DNA of 64,000 bases from Streptomyces sp. HNM0575 (GTDB lineage: Bacteria > Actinomycetota > Actinomycetes > Streptomycetales > Streptomycetaceae), in assembly GCF_012726265.1 (NCBI RefSeq), contig NZ_JAASAG010000007.1, positions 248,001-312,000 of the forward strand. The letters are read 5' to 3'. The notes under the pieces were generated by a model. It ran no database searches. It was not told where the DNA came from and worked only from the letters and a program-made list of their open reading frames with translations. The translations under genes and the position numbers were made by a program. How positions within the stretch are numbered: the stretch's first letter is position 1; every line of letters begins with the position of its first letter. This document shows positions 16,253 through 24,143 of the stretch, in pieces.

Positions 16253-17211
16253 CAGGACCGCTCTCCCTTCGGGGTCTCGTCGCTCGCGGTGGCGGGGCCG
16301 CCCGCGGGACCGTCCGCCGTGCCGCCGGTCGCTCCGCCCGCGGTCGCCCTCTCGGCTTCGCGTACTTCGGCGGCTTCGGCTTCGCCCGGTTCGCCTTCGA
16401 AGGGTGTGCCGAGGTAGGCGGCGATGACGCGTTCGTCGGCCTGGACGGTCTCGGGTGAGCCTTCGACGAGTTTTGCGCCTTGTACGAGGACGGCGACGCG
16501 GTCGCAGAGGTTGAAGATGAAGCGCATGTCGTGCTCGATGACGAGTACGGCGGTGCCCTTTTCCCGTACGGCGAGTACGAGGTCGCGGGTGGCGCTGGTC
16601 TCGGACGCGGTCATGCCCGCGGTGGGCTCGTCGAGGAGCAGCAGGCCGGGTTCGCTGGCGAGGGCGCGGGCGATCTCCAGCTTGCGCTGTTCGCCGTAGG
16701 GGAGGTTGCGGGCGAGGTGTTCGCGTTTGGCGGCGAGGCCGGTGAACTCGAGGAGTTCCATGGCTCGTTCTTCGGAGGTGCGTTCGGCTTTGCGGAAGCC
16801 GGGGCCGCGCAGGAGTGCGGAGAGCAGTCCTTCCTTGGTGCGGGTGTGGCGGCCGACGAGGACGTTCTCCAGGACGGTCATGTTGGAGAACAGGCGGATG
16901 TTCTGGAAGGTGCGGGCGATGCCGGCCTTGGTGACGAGGTGGGAGCGGTGGGGCAGCACCTTGCCCTTGTAGGCGACTTGGCCCTCGGTCGGTATGTAGA
17001 GGCCGGTGAGGCAGTTGAAGAAGGTGGTCTTTCCGGCTCCGTTGGGTCCGATGAGGCCGACGATCTCGCCGCTGTCGACGCTGAGGTCGACGTCGTGCAC
17101 GGCGGTGAGGCCGCCGAAGCGCATGGTGACCCCGGTGGCCCGCAGTACGTCGGTGCGTGCTGCGGGCGCGGCGTCCCGGGCGCCGGTGGTGGTCGTGGTG
17201 GTCATCGTCAT
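16252..17211 (-). CDS. livG: Branched-chain amino acid ABC transporter ATP-binding protein LivG
   Basis: Second ATPase of the liv importer, 319 residues. Walker A GPNGAGKTTFFNCLTG, the LivG-type insert (GRHTRTKEGLLSALLRGPGF), a degenerate signature LPYGEQRKLEIARALA, Walker B LLLLDEPTAGM and switch VIEHDMRFI are all present. The first residues are MTMTTTTTTG; the ATG at 17211 gives a 4-base ATGA overlap with the livM stop, supporting this start over the much longer open frame upstream. A roughly 45-residue Ala/Gly-rich tail follows the usual end and is absent from short LivG proteins; it is probably disordered. Confidence 0.95.
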   Translation of the reverse strand: MTMTTTTTTGARDAAPAARTDVLRATGVTMRFGGLTAVHDVDLSVDSGEIVGLIGPNGAGKTTFFNCLTGLYIPTEGQVAYKGKVLPHRSHLVTKAGIARTFQNIRLFSNMTVLENVLVGRHTRTKEGLLSALLRGPGFRKAERTSEERAMELLEFTGLAAKREHLARNLPYGEQRKLEIARALASEPGLLLLDEPTAGMTASETSATRDLVLAVREKGTAVLVIEHDMRFIFNLCDRVAVLVQGAKLVEGSPETVQADERVIAAYLGTPFEGEPGEAEAAEVREAERATAGGATGGTADGPAGGPATASDETPKGERS

Positions 17212-19043
17212 GCCTCCGTCTTGCTGAGGCCGGGGCCGCCGGTGGGTACGTCGAGCTGGCCGGTCTCGTGGAATTCGAGTTTCTTGCGGCGGTCGGCGAG
17301 GAGACCTTCGGGGCGGTAGCGCATGAGGACGATCAGTGCGAGGCCGAAGAGGAGGAGTTGGTAGTCGCCGATGAACTGGAGCTTGGCGGGGATCAGGTAG
17401 AGCAGCGAGGCGCCGACGAGGGGCCCGGAGACGGTTCCCATGCCGCCGAGGATGACGGCGGCGAGGAGGAACGCCGAGTTGGGCGGTACGACTTCGACGA
17501 ACTGGTACTGCTCGGGTGTCACGGACGAGGTGACGTGTGCCTGGACGGTGCCTGCCATTCCGGCGAGGGTGGCTCCGAGTGCGAAGGCGATGAGTTTGAC
17601 GCGGAAGCCGTTGATGCCCATGGCGCGTGCGGCGGTCTCGTCTTCGCGTACGGCGACCCAGGCGCGGCCGATGCGGGAGCGGTCGGCGCGGCGGAAGATC
17701 GTCACGATGATGATCGTGAAGAAGAGCATGAGCAGGTAGTAGTTGGCGAACGGGCCGATGTCGACGCCGAAGAGGGTGTGGTCCTCGCCGAGGTTGAAGC
17801 CGAAGATCACCAGGTCGGGGATGTTGGCGATGCCGTTGGCCCCGTTGGTGACGGACGGTCCGGAGGATCCGTCGAGGTTCTCCATGCCGATGCGGAAGAT
17901 CTCGCCGAAGCCGAGGGTGACGATGGCGAGGTAGTCCCCGTGGAGGCGGAGCGTGGGGGCGCCGATGACGACGCCGAATACGAGTGAGGCTCCGGCGCCG
18001 GTGAGGACGGCGGCCCAGAAGGGGAATTGGACGCCGAGCACGGAGGTGTCGGATCCGGATACGAGGGCGGCTGCGTAGGCGCCGACGCCGAGGAAGGCGA
18101 CGTATCCGAGGTCGAGGAGTCCGGCGAGGCCGACGACGACGTTGAGGCCGAGTGCGACGGTGGCGAAGATCAGGATGTTGGCGGCGACGGAGGTGTACTG
18201 GTCGCTGCTCTGGGTGAAGGGGAAGCACGCGGCGGCGACGAAGGCCGCGGTGAAGGTGATGTTGCGGTGCTTGGCCGTGAGTTTGGAGAGCCGTTGGCTG
18301 AGTCCGGCGCGTGCGAGGGCGGTGGCGGCGAAGCCGACGAGGATGAGGTAGCCGATGAACAGTTCGCCGTACGGGGTGTCGATGCCGTAGGTGAAGACGA
18401 GCAGTCCGATGCCGAACATGACGGCGATGGTGAGGAGTTCGGCCCAGCCGGGCAGTTCGCGCGCGGGCGGGGCCGGGGGTGCCTTGAGCGAGTGGCGGAG
18501 GCGCTGCCAGGCGCCGGGGGCGCGCAGTGCGGGGTCCGCGGGGTCGAAGGGCTGGTCGGCGCGGAGTCCCAGGGCGCCGACGACGGTGACGAGGCTCGCG
18601 ATCACTGCGACCCACATGCCGGGTTCGAAGTTGACGAGCCCGCCGAGTACGACGGCGATGGCGCCGGCGCTGAACCAGGCGACGCCGAGTGTGCCGAGTG
18701 CCAGCAGCACGACGGGTGCGGTCTTGCCGCCGGGTGTGAGCCAGCGCAGTCCGCGTACGCCGCTGCCGGAGAGCAGTGCGGCGAGGGTGAGGAGGGACCC
18801 GATGAGGGTGAGGGTCTGGAGGTCGACGGGTGAGCCGTAGTAGGTGAGGTCGCCGGGGAATTCGGCGGTCCAGGTCCAGGCGAGCATGGTGCTCGCGAAG
18901 GTGCCCGCGGCGCCGGCGGCGGTGAGGATGCGTGCGGCCTTGGGCGGCAGTGGCAGGGTGCCGGGCGCGCCGGTGGGGTCGAGCGGTGCGGCGGGTGCGG
19001 CGGGTGCGGTGGTGGTTCCCGTTCCGGGGTCGGTGGTTGCCAT
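17208..19043 (-). CDS. livM: Branched-chain amino acid ABC transporter permease LivM (long form)
   Basis: Membrane permease of the liv importer, 611 residues, clearly longer than LivM of E. coli (about 425). The C-terminal 320 residues carry the conserved permease core: ILIFATVALGLNVVVGLAGL, LGYVAFLGVGAYAAALVS, LAIVTLGFGEIFRI and MAGTVQAHVTSSVTPEQYQF. The N-terminal 280 residues add several hydrophobic helices (for example VVLLALGTLGVAWFSAGAIA) and a cytoplasmic linker. The ATG at 19043 lies 5 bp after the livH stop. It forms the channel with LivH. The extra helices may be a lineage-specific feature. Confidence 0.94.
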   Translation of the reverse strand: MATTDPGTGTTTAPAAPAAPLDPTGAPGTLPLPPKAARILTAAGAAGTFASTMLAWTWTAEFPGDLTYYGSPVDLQTLTLIGSLLTLAALLSGSGVRGLRWLTPGGKTAPVVLLALGTLGVAWFSAGAIAVVLGGLVNFEPGMWVAVIASLVTVVGALGLRADQPFDPADPALRAPGAWQRLRHSLKAPPAPPARELPGWAELLTIAVMFGIGLLVFTYGIDTPYGELFIGYLILVGFAATALARAGLSQRLSKLTAKHRNITFTAAFVAAACFPFTQSSDQYTSVAANILIFATVALGLNVVVGLAGLLDLGYVAFLGVGAYAAALVSGSDTSVLGVQFPFWAAVLTGAGASLVFGVVIGAPTLRLHGDYLAIVTLGFGEIFRIGMENLDGSSGPSVTNGANGIANIPDLVIFGFNLGEDHTLFGVDIGPFANYYLLMLFFTIIIVTIFRRADRSRIGRAWVAVREDETAARAMGINGFRVKLIAFALGATLAGMAGTVQAHVTSSVTPEQYQFVEVVPPNSAFLLAAVILGGMGTVSGPLVGASLLYLIPAKLQFIGDYQLLLFGLALIVLMRYRPEGLLADRRKKLEFHETGQLDVPTGGPGLSKTEA

Positions 19044-19048
19044 CGCTA

Positions 19049-19978
19049 TCACGCCCTGTCCGCGATGCGTTCGCCGAGCAGGCCCTGCGGTCGTACGAGG
19101 AGCACGAGGATCAGCAGGACGAATGCCCATACGTTCTTCCAGGCGCCGCCGCCGAAGAGTTCCATGCCGGGGATGTGTTCGATGTAGGCGGTGGCCAGTG
19201 ATTCGGCGAGGCCGAGCACGACGCCGCCCACCATGGCTCCGTAGATGTTGCCGATGCCGCCGAGCACGGCCGCGGTGAAGGCCTTGAGGCCGAGGATGAA
19301 GCCGATCTTGAAGTCGATCTGGCCGTACTTGAGTCCGTAGGCGATGGCCGCGACTCCGCCGAACGCGGCGCCGATGGCGAACGCGGTGACGATGATGCGG
19401 TCGGTGTTGATGCCCATCAGCTTCGCGGTGTCGGGGTCCTGCGAGGTGGCCTGCATGGCGCGGCCGGTGCGGGTCTTGGCGACGAAGAAGCCGAGGGCGA
19501 TCATGCACACGGGTGCGGCTATGAGCAGGAAGAGCTCGCCGCGCTGGATGTTGGCGCCGAGGATGTGGATGCTGCCGCCGCTGAACTGCGGGAAGGTGCG
19601 GGCCTTCTTGGCGTCGGGGTAGAAGCTCCAGATCAGCTGCTGGAGCATGATCGACAGGCCGATCGCGGTGATGAGCGGCGCGAGCCGGGGTGCGTTGCGC
19701 AGCGGCCGGTACGCGAAGCGTTCGGCTCCGATGCCGACGAGCACGGACACTCCGACCGCCATGACGAGCATGACGGGCAGGGCGAGTGCGAGTGCGGTGC
19801 CCTGGGGCAGGAGCAGCCACGCGGTGAGGCCGCCGAAGGCCCCGAACATGACGATCTCGCCGTGGGCGAAGTTGATGAGCTGAACGATGCCGTAGACCAT
19901 CGTGTATCCGATCGCGATGAGGCCGTACATCGCGCCGAGGATGAGTCCACTGGCCAGTTGCTGCGGCAGGTCGTTCAC
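19049..19978 (-). CDS. livH: Branched-chain amino acid ABC transporter permease LivH
   Basis: 309-residue polytopic permease paired with LivM. Recognised from GLILGAMYGLIAIGYTMVYG, IQLINFAHGEIVMFGAFG-type sequence (VQLINFAHGEIVMFGAFGG), LITAIGLSIMLQQLIW and the coupling region FTAAVLGGIGNIYGAMVGG with eight or so helices. The start is a GTG. It is separated from livK by a 35-bp hairpin, while livM, livG and livF follow with overlaps or 5-bp spacing, so livHMGF form one tight transcription unit. Confidence 0.96.
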   Translation of the reverse strand: MNDLPQQLASGLILGAMYGLIAIGYTMVYGIVQLINFAHGEIVMFGAFGGLTAWLLLPQGTALALALPVMLVMAVGVSVLVGIGAERFAYRPLRNAPRLAPLITAIGLSIMLQQLIWSFYPDAKKARTFPQFSGGSIHILGANIQRGELFLLIAAPVCMIALGFFVAKTRTGRAMQATSQDPDTAKLMGINTDRIIVTAFAIGAAFGGVAAIAYGLKYGQIDFKIGFILGLKAFTAAVLGGIGNIYGAMVGGVVLGLAESLATAYIEHIPGMELFGGGAWKNVWAFVLLILVLLVRPQGLLGERIADRA

Positions 19979-20009
19979 CGCGGGGCCTCCGAGTGGGTGT
20001 CTGTATACG

Positions 20010-20044
20010 GCCGCGCGGGGGCGCTGTGTGCGTCCCCGCGCGGC
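20010..20044 (-). terminator. livK-livH intercistronic hairpin (attenuator-like)
   Basis: An 11-bp perfect stem GCCGCGCGGGG / CCCCGCGCGGC with a 13-nt loop in the 100-bp gap between livK and livH. Such hairpins after a binding-protein gene usually cut or stabilise the transcript, giving more binding protein than permease. Confidence 0.7.
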
Positions 20045-20078
20045 GTAGTGGTGGTGGTGAACGGGGCGGTCGCCCGGC

Positions 20079-21320
20079 TCAGTTCGCTTCGAAGGTGCCG
20101 GTCTTGACGGGCTTGTGCTCGCCGTTCTTGACCTGGTACAGCGAGAGCTGCTTGTTGGTGGTGTCGCCGAACTCGTCGAAGCCGACCTTGCCGCTGACGC
20201 CGTCGAACTTGACGTCCTGCATGGCCTTGACGACCTGCTCGCGGGTGTCGTTCATGTCCTCGGGCAGCTTGCCGTCGTTCTTCTCGGCGACGGCCTTGAC
20301 GGCCTGGACGACGGCCCACGTGGCGTCGTAGGCGTAGCCGCCGTACGCCTCGTAGGGCAGGTTGTAGCCGGCGGCCTTGTAGTTCTTGGTGAACTCCTTG
20401 GCGCTGTCGAGGGTTTCGAGCGGGGCGCCGACGGAGGAGGCGATGTCGCCTTCGGAGTTCTTCTTGGCGAGCTTGACGTACTCGGCGCTGAAGAGGGCGT
20501 CGCCGCCGACGACGGGGCCCTTGAGCCCGGCCTTCTTGGCCTGGTCGGCGAGGGGCGCGCCGGCGGGGTACTCGCCGCCGTAGTAGACGAAGTCGGGCTT
20601 GGCCTCGGCGACCTTGTTGGCGACCGCGGTGAAGTCCTTCTCCTTGGGGTCGACGTGGTCGGTGCCGACCACCTTGCCGCCGAGGTCTTCGAACTCCCCC
20701 TTGAAGGTGGCGGCGAGGCCCTTGCCGTAGGTCTTCTTGTCGTCGATGACGTAGACCTTCTTGAGCTTCTTCTCGTTGTACATGTACTGCGCCGCGTACG
20801 GGCCCTGGATGGCGTCCGTGGTGGAGGTGCGGAAGTACGTCTTGAAGGGCCGCTGCTTCTTGCCGGTGCGCCACTTGGTGCCCTGCGTCAGCTCGGGCGC
20901 GGTGTTGGCGGGGGAGACCTCGACCAGGCCGGCCTTGTCGAAGACCTTCTGCATGGACTGGCCGACGTTGGAGTTGAGGGGGCCGACGGCGCCTACGACC
21001 TTGTCGTCCGCGACGAACTTGTTGGCGTTCTGCTGGCCGGAGGCCGGCTGAGCGGCGTCGTCGAGGGCCTGGAGCTTGAAGGTGACGCCGTCGACTTCGT
21101 TCTTCTTGTTGGCGGTCTTCACGGCGAGGTCGGCGGAGTTCTTGATGCCCTGGCCGAGTGCCGAGAGATCTCCCGTGAGCGGGGCGTCGAGACCGATGGT
21201 CACGGTGGCCTTGTCGCCACTCTTGCCGCCGCTGTCGTCGCCGCGTGAACCGCAGGCGGACAGCGTGAGGGATCCCGCGGCGACCGCGGTGGTGATGATG
21301 AGCAATGAACGGTGGCGCAC
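20079..21320 (-). CDS. livK: Branched-chain amino acid ABC transporter substrate-binding lipoprotein
   Basis: 413 residues with a lipoprotein signal: MRHRSLLIITTAVAAGSLTL then the lipobox LSAC, so it is anchored outside the membrane. The mature part matches the Leu/Ile/Val-binding fold: VTIGLDAPLTGDLSALGQGI, VGAVGPLNSNVGQSMQ, DFVYYGGEYPAGAPLADQAK and late GKVGFDEFGDTTNKQLSLYQ. It presents substrate to LivHM. The GTG start has AAAGGA seven bases upstream. First gene of the operon; the 288-bp upstream gap has an inverted repeat and hairpin. The real ligand could be another amino acid or amide, as is common in this family. Confidence 0.95.
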   Translation of the reverse strand: MRHRSLLIITTAVAAGSLTLSACGSRGDDSGGKSGDKATVTIGLDAPLTGDLSALGQGIKNSADLAVKTANKKNEVDGVTFKLQALDDAAQPASGQQNANKFVADDKVVGAVGPLNSNVGQSMQKVFDKAGLVEVSPANTAPELTQGTKWRTGKKQRPFKTYFRTSTTDAIQGPYAAQYMYNEKKLKKVYVIDDKKTYGKGLAATFKGEFEDLGGKVVGTDHVDPKEKDFTAVANKVAEAKPDFVYYGGEYPAGAPLADQAKKAGLKGPVVGGDALFSAEYVKLAKKNSEGDIASSVGAPLETLDSAKEFTKNYKAAGYNLPYEAYGGYAYDATWAVVQAVKAVAEKNDGKLPEDMNDTREQVVKAMQDVKFDGVSGKVGFDEFGDTTNKQLSLYQVKNGEHKPVKTGTFEAN

Positions 21321-21520
21321 GATCAGTCCTTTCCCCTGGCGCGGCCTTCGGAGATGAAGGGCCGTGTCGCGCGCCGGGCGCCCCTGAAGCGCTGCTGTTC
21401 AGAGACTCGCACTGCACACCCGGCTGCGCGGTGACTGGCGGTGACTCTATGGCCGGGGGATCGCGGGGGGCAGAGGGGCCGGGCAAGGTGTGACGTTCTT
21501 GTTATTGAGATCCGACCGAG

Positions 21521-21540
21521 GTGTGCCCGTACGGGAACAC
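21521..21540. promoter_or_regulatory. 20-bp inverted repeat upstream of livK
   Basis: GTGTGCCCGT / ACGGGAACAC is a 20-bp inverted repeat with a single mismatch, centred on CCCGTACGGG, about 200 bp before the livK start and 70 bp after the stop of the preceding gene. It may be an operator, or part of the termination region with the adjacent hairpin. Confidence 0.45.
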
Positions 21541-21541
21541 A

Positions 21542-21555
21542 CGGGAGTTCTCCCG
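21542..21555 (-). terminator. Small hairpin after the proline-rich protein gene
   Basis: CGGGAG-TT-CTCCCG, a 6-bp stem with a 2-nt loop, 54 bp past the stop of the minus-strand gene at 21609. Weak evidence for a terminator because the loop is short. Confidence 0.35.
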
Positions 21556-21608
21556 CTGTGTCGCGCGTGTAGCGGACACATTTCGTGGGTGCGAATCAGC
21601 AGATCGTT

Positions 21609-22859
21609 TCAGGGGTCCGGGGTGGAGGCGGTGTCGTCGCGTCCGCAGAGCGTCCGGAATGCGTGCGTCAATGCGTCGGCGTAGCGGTCTCCGGGGATGA
21701 CGCTCAGCTCCTGCCGCGCGCGGTCGTTACGAAGGGTCACGTTCAGGAAGGGGGACCGGGCACGGACGGGCACGCGCCGGCAGTCGGTGACCTTCGCCTT
21801 GAGGACGAGCGTCCGCGGTGTGCCGGGCACGACGGTCACGGGGGAGCGGCCGTCGAGTGCCAGGTCGACGGCTTCGTAGCCCTGGTCGACGCCGAGCACG
21901 GAGAACTGCGAGGTGGCGGCGGCGCGCAGCTCGACGGTGAAGGTGCGGCGGGCCCGGTCGGAGACGGCGAGCCGGTCGAAGGTGATGTGTGCCGTCTGCG
22001 CGGGGTAGGGCAGCCGCCTGGCGGTGGCCGAGGGTGCGTCGGACTCGGGCGGCGGCTGCGGCTGCCGGTCGGACTGCCACCAGGAGCCGGGCGCCTCGGG
22101 CTGCGCCACGACCAGGTAGCCGGCGGTGGCGAGCAGCGCGAGGGCGAGGGCCGCCGCGGCGGTGCGGCGCGTTCGTACGGGGAGGCCGTACCAGACCTCG
22201 CCGAGTCCCGGGGCCTCGCGGCCGGAGACCAGCATGTCGCCGGGCGGACGCGGCGGGCCGACGGTGCCGCCGGGTGGCCGCGGCATGCCGGACGGTGCCT
22301 GCATGCCCGGCGGTTGGCGCATGCCGGGGGGTGGGCGCATGCCGGGCGGTCCCTGGGGTCCGGGCGGTCCCGGTGGTCCGTGGGGTCCCGGTGTGCGCTG
22401 TGTCCACGAGGTGGGCGGCTGCGGCGGTGCGGGCCGGTGGGTCTGCGCGGCCGGCCGTTGCCGTAGCGGATACAGGCGCCGCGCCCACGACCGGGCCGGG
22501 TACGGCGCCTGCGGCGGTCTTCCCGGAGGCGGGGCCTGAGCCGGTCCCTGGGGCGGCACTTGGGGCGGGGTCTGCTGCGGCACCTGCGGCGGCACCGGGG
22601 GCATGTCCTCGGCCCCGGCGCGGTACGGCACCTGCGGCTGCGCCCGGCGCGACAGCCGTGGCGGACCCGGAGACCGGAACGGCGGGGACTGCGTCCGGGC
22701 CGGAGGCGGCTGCATCGGGGCCGGGGGCGGGGCCGGTGGCGGCTGCGGCACCTCGCCGCCCGCCGCGGCCCCGGACTCACCGGGTCTTCGCGCGGCGTCC
22801 GCGCCCCGGGCCCGTCTCTCGCCCCGTCTTTCCCCCCGCCTGCGTCCGGTGCCTCCCAT
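21609..22859 (-). CDS. Proline-rich single-pass membrane protein, unknown function
   Basis: 416 residues. The N-terminal 230 are cytoplasmic-type, Arg-rich and then Pro/Gln/Gly-rich (PQVPQQTPPQVPPQGP, and GPHGPPGPPGPQGPPG collagen-like). One helix follows (TAAAALALALLATAGYLVVA). The outer domain of about 150 residues has beta-like sequence and ends with two Cys (VTDCRRVPV, RTLCGRDD) that could form a disulfide. The ATG at 22859 is preferred because it lies just past the stop of the thioesterase gene 11 bp upstream; a longer frame would overlap it. I do not recognise the outer domain. The layout suggests an envelope protein with a disordered cytoplasmic arm. Confidence 0.75.
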   Translation of the reverse strand: MGGTGRRRGERRGERRARGADAARRPGESGAAAGGEVPQPPPAPPPAPMQPPPARTQSPPFRSPGPPRLSRRAQPQVPYRAGAEDMPPVPPQVPQQTPPQVPPQGPAQAPPPGRPPQAPYPARSWARRLYPLRQRPAAQTHRPAPPQPPTSWTQRTPGPHGPPGPPGPQGPPGMRPPPGMRQPPGMQAPSGMPRPPGGTVGPPRPPGDMLVSGREAPGLGEVWYGLPVRTRRTAAAALALALLATAGYLVVAQPEAPGSWWQSDRQPQPPPESDAPSATARRLPYPAQTAHITFDRLAVSDRARRTFTVELRAAATSQFSVLGVDQGYEAVDLALDGRSPVTVVPGTPRTLVLKAKVTDCRRVPVRARSPFLNVTLRNDRARQELSVIPGDRYADALTHAFRTLCGRDDTASTPDP

Positions 22860-22869
22860 GTGCGGGAAG

Positions 22870-23397
22870 CTAGCGGCCTTCCGGCGGAGTGGCCAGAGTC
22901 CCGGCGCCGGTCCCCGCATCGGTCCCGGCACCGTCCGCGCCCGCGGGTGCGTCGCGCAGCAGACACGTCAGGCGCGCCGTGCACACGCGCTTGCCGTCCT
23001 CGTCGGTGATGACGGTCTCGTACGTCGCCGTGGAGCGCCCCCGGTGCACCGGCGTCGCCGTCCCGGTGATCAGCCCGGAACGGATGCCGCGGTGGTGCGT
23101 GCAGTTGAGGTCGACGCCGACGGCGAGCTTTCCCGGCCCGGCGTGCAGCATCGCGCCGACCGAGCCGAGCGTCTCGGCGAGCACGGCGGAGGCGCCGCCG
23201 TGCAGCAGCCCGTACGGCTGGGTGTTGCCCTCCACGGGGAGCGTGCCGGTGACCTCATCGGGAGAGGCGTACAGGATCCGCAGGTCCATCCGCTCGCCGA
23301 GGTGTCCCGCGGAGAAGAGGGCGGGCAGGTCGAGGCCGAGGCCCGCCCACTCGTCGACGATCTCCTGCGGGAACGTGGTCCTGGTGTGCTCGCCCAT
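22870..23397 (-). CDS. PaaI-type hotdog-fold thioesterase
   Basis: 175 residues with a single hotdog domain: MDLRILYASPDEVTGTLPVE, then QPYGLLHGGASAVLAETLGS (the HGG motif and catalytic acid region of the PaaI/acyl-CoA thioesterase group) and VGVDLNCTHHRGIRSGLITG. It probably hydrolyses an aromatic or medium-chain acyl-CoA; the substrate is unknown. The C-terminal 25 residues (GADGAGTDAGTGAGTL) are low-complexity. It lies 11 bp before the proline-rich protein gene on the same strand, so the two are likely one transcript. The upstream neighbour is a pseudogene remnant. Confidence 0.87.
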   Translation of the reverse strand: MGEHTRTTFPQEIVDEWAGLGLDLPALFSAGHLGERMDLRILYASPDEVTGTLPVEGNTQPYGLLHGGASAVLAETLGSVGAMLHAGPGKLAVGVDLNCTHHRGIRSGLITGTATPVHRGRSTATYETVITDEDGKRVCTARLTCLLRDAPAGADGAGTDAGTGAGTLATPPEGR

Positions 23398-23521
23398 GGG
23401 CAGCGGCTCCGATCACCATGCGGGACCGGCCCGTCCGGCGCCTCCCGGGGGCGGGCGCACGTACGGCGGACCGGTCGGGTCAGCTGTACCGCACCGTCCT
23501 ATCAGCTCACTGAGCGCGCGC

Positions 23522-24025
23522 TCAGGCCGGAGTGACGCGGATCACCGGTGACTTGCTCGCCGGGGTGCTGCCGACGTCGGCGGTGGCGTCCGGCGGGACC
23601 GGCACGTTCGTCTCCGGGTAGTAGGCCGCCGCGCATCCGCGGGCCGTCGGATGGTGCACGACGCGGAAGCCGCGCGCGGTACGGGTGCTGCCGTCCGTCC
23701 ACTCGCTGGTCAGGTCCGCGTACGAGCCGTCGTCGAGGCCGAGGGCCGTCGCGTCCTCCTCGTTGACGAGTACGGCGCGGCGCCCGTTGCTGATGCCCCG
23801 GTAACGGTCGTCGAGGCCGTGGACCGTGTTGTCGTACCGGTCGTGCGAGCGGAGCGTCCGGAGCAGCAGCCGCCCCTGCGGTACGCGGGGCCAAGTGACG
23901 GGCGCCGCGGTGAAGTTGGCCTTCCCCGTTGCGGTGGGGAAGCGCCGCTCGTCGCGCGGCGCGTGCGGGAGCGTGAAGCCGCCGGGACGCGCGGCGCGTT
24001 CGTCGTGGTCCTCGAAGCCGGGCAC
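23522..24025 (-). pseudogene. 3' remnant of an FdhF/YdeP-type molybdopterin oxidoreductase gene
   Basis: 167 codons that match only the last part of the roughly 760-residue FdhF/YdeP family, the molybdopterin-guanine-dinucleotide-binding C-terminal domain: RRFPTATGKANFTAAPVTWP, LRTLRSHDRYDNTVHGLDDR, RRAVLVNEEDATALGLDDGS and GCAAAYYPETNVPVPPDATA. The N-terminal Fe-S and catalytic domains are missing; polA starts 120 bp away on the other strand, so there is no room for them. It is most simply a truncated relic. Its frame is still intact, so a recent loss or use as a stand-alone domain is possible. Confidence 0.75.
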
Positions 24026-24143
24026 GTTTCAGGCCCGCTTCGGGCGCACCCCGGGTGGTCGCCGTGTGCGCGCCGTGTACGGGACGGGTGCGCGCCGAGC
24101 GGCCGGGACCGGGTTGTCGGTGGCGCGTGGGAGGATCGGAAAC

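Noticed and set aside
16252..19820. Long fused frames suggesting livG-livM or livM-livH fusion proteins
   Set aside because: Upstream parts read as Arg-rich shadow of the next gene; ATGA or 5-bp junctions give proper starts at 17211 and 19043.
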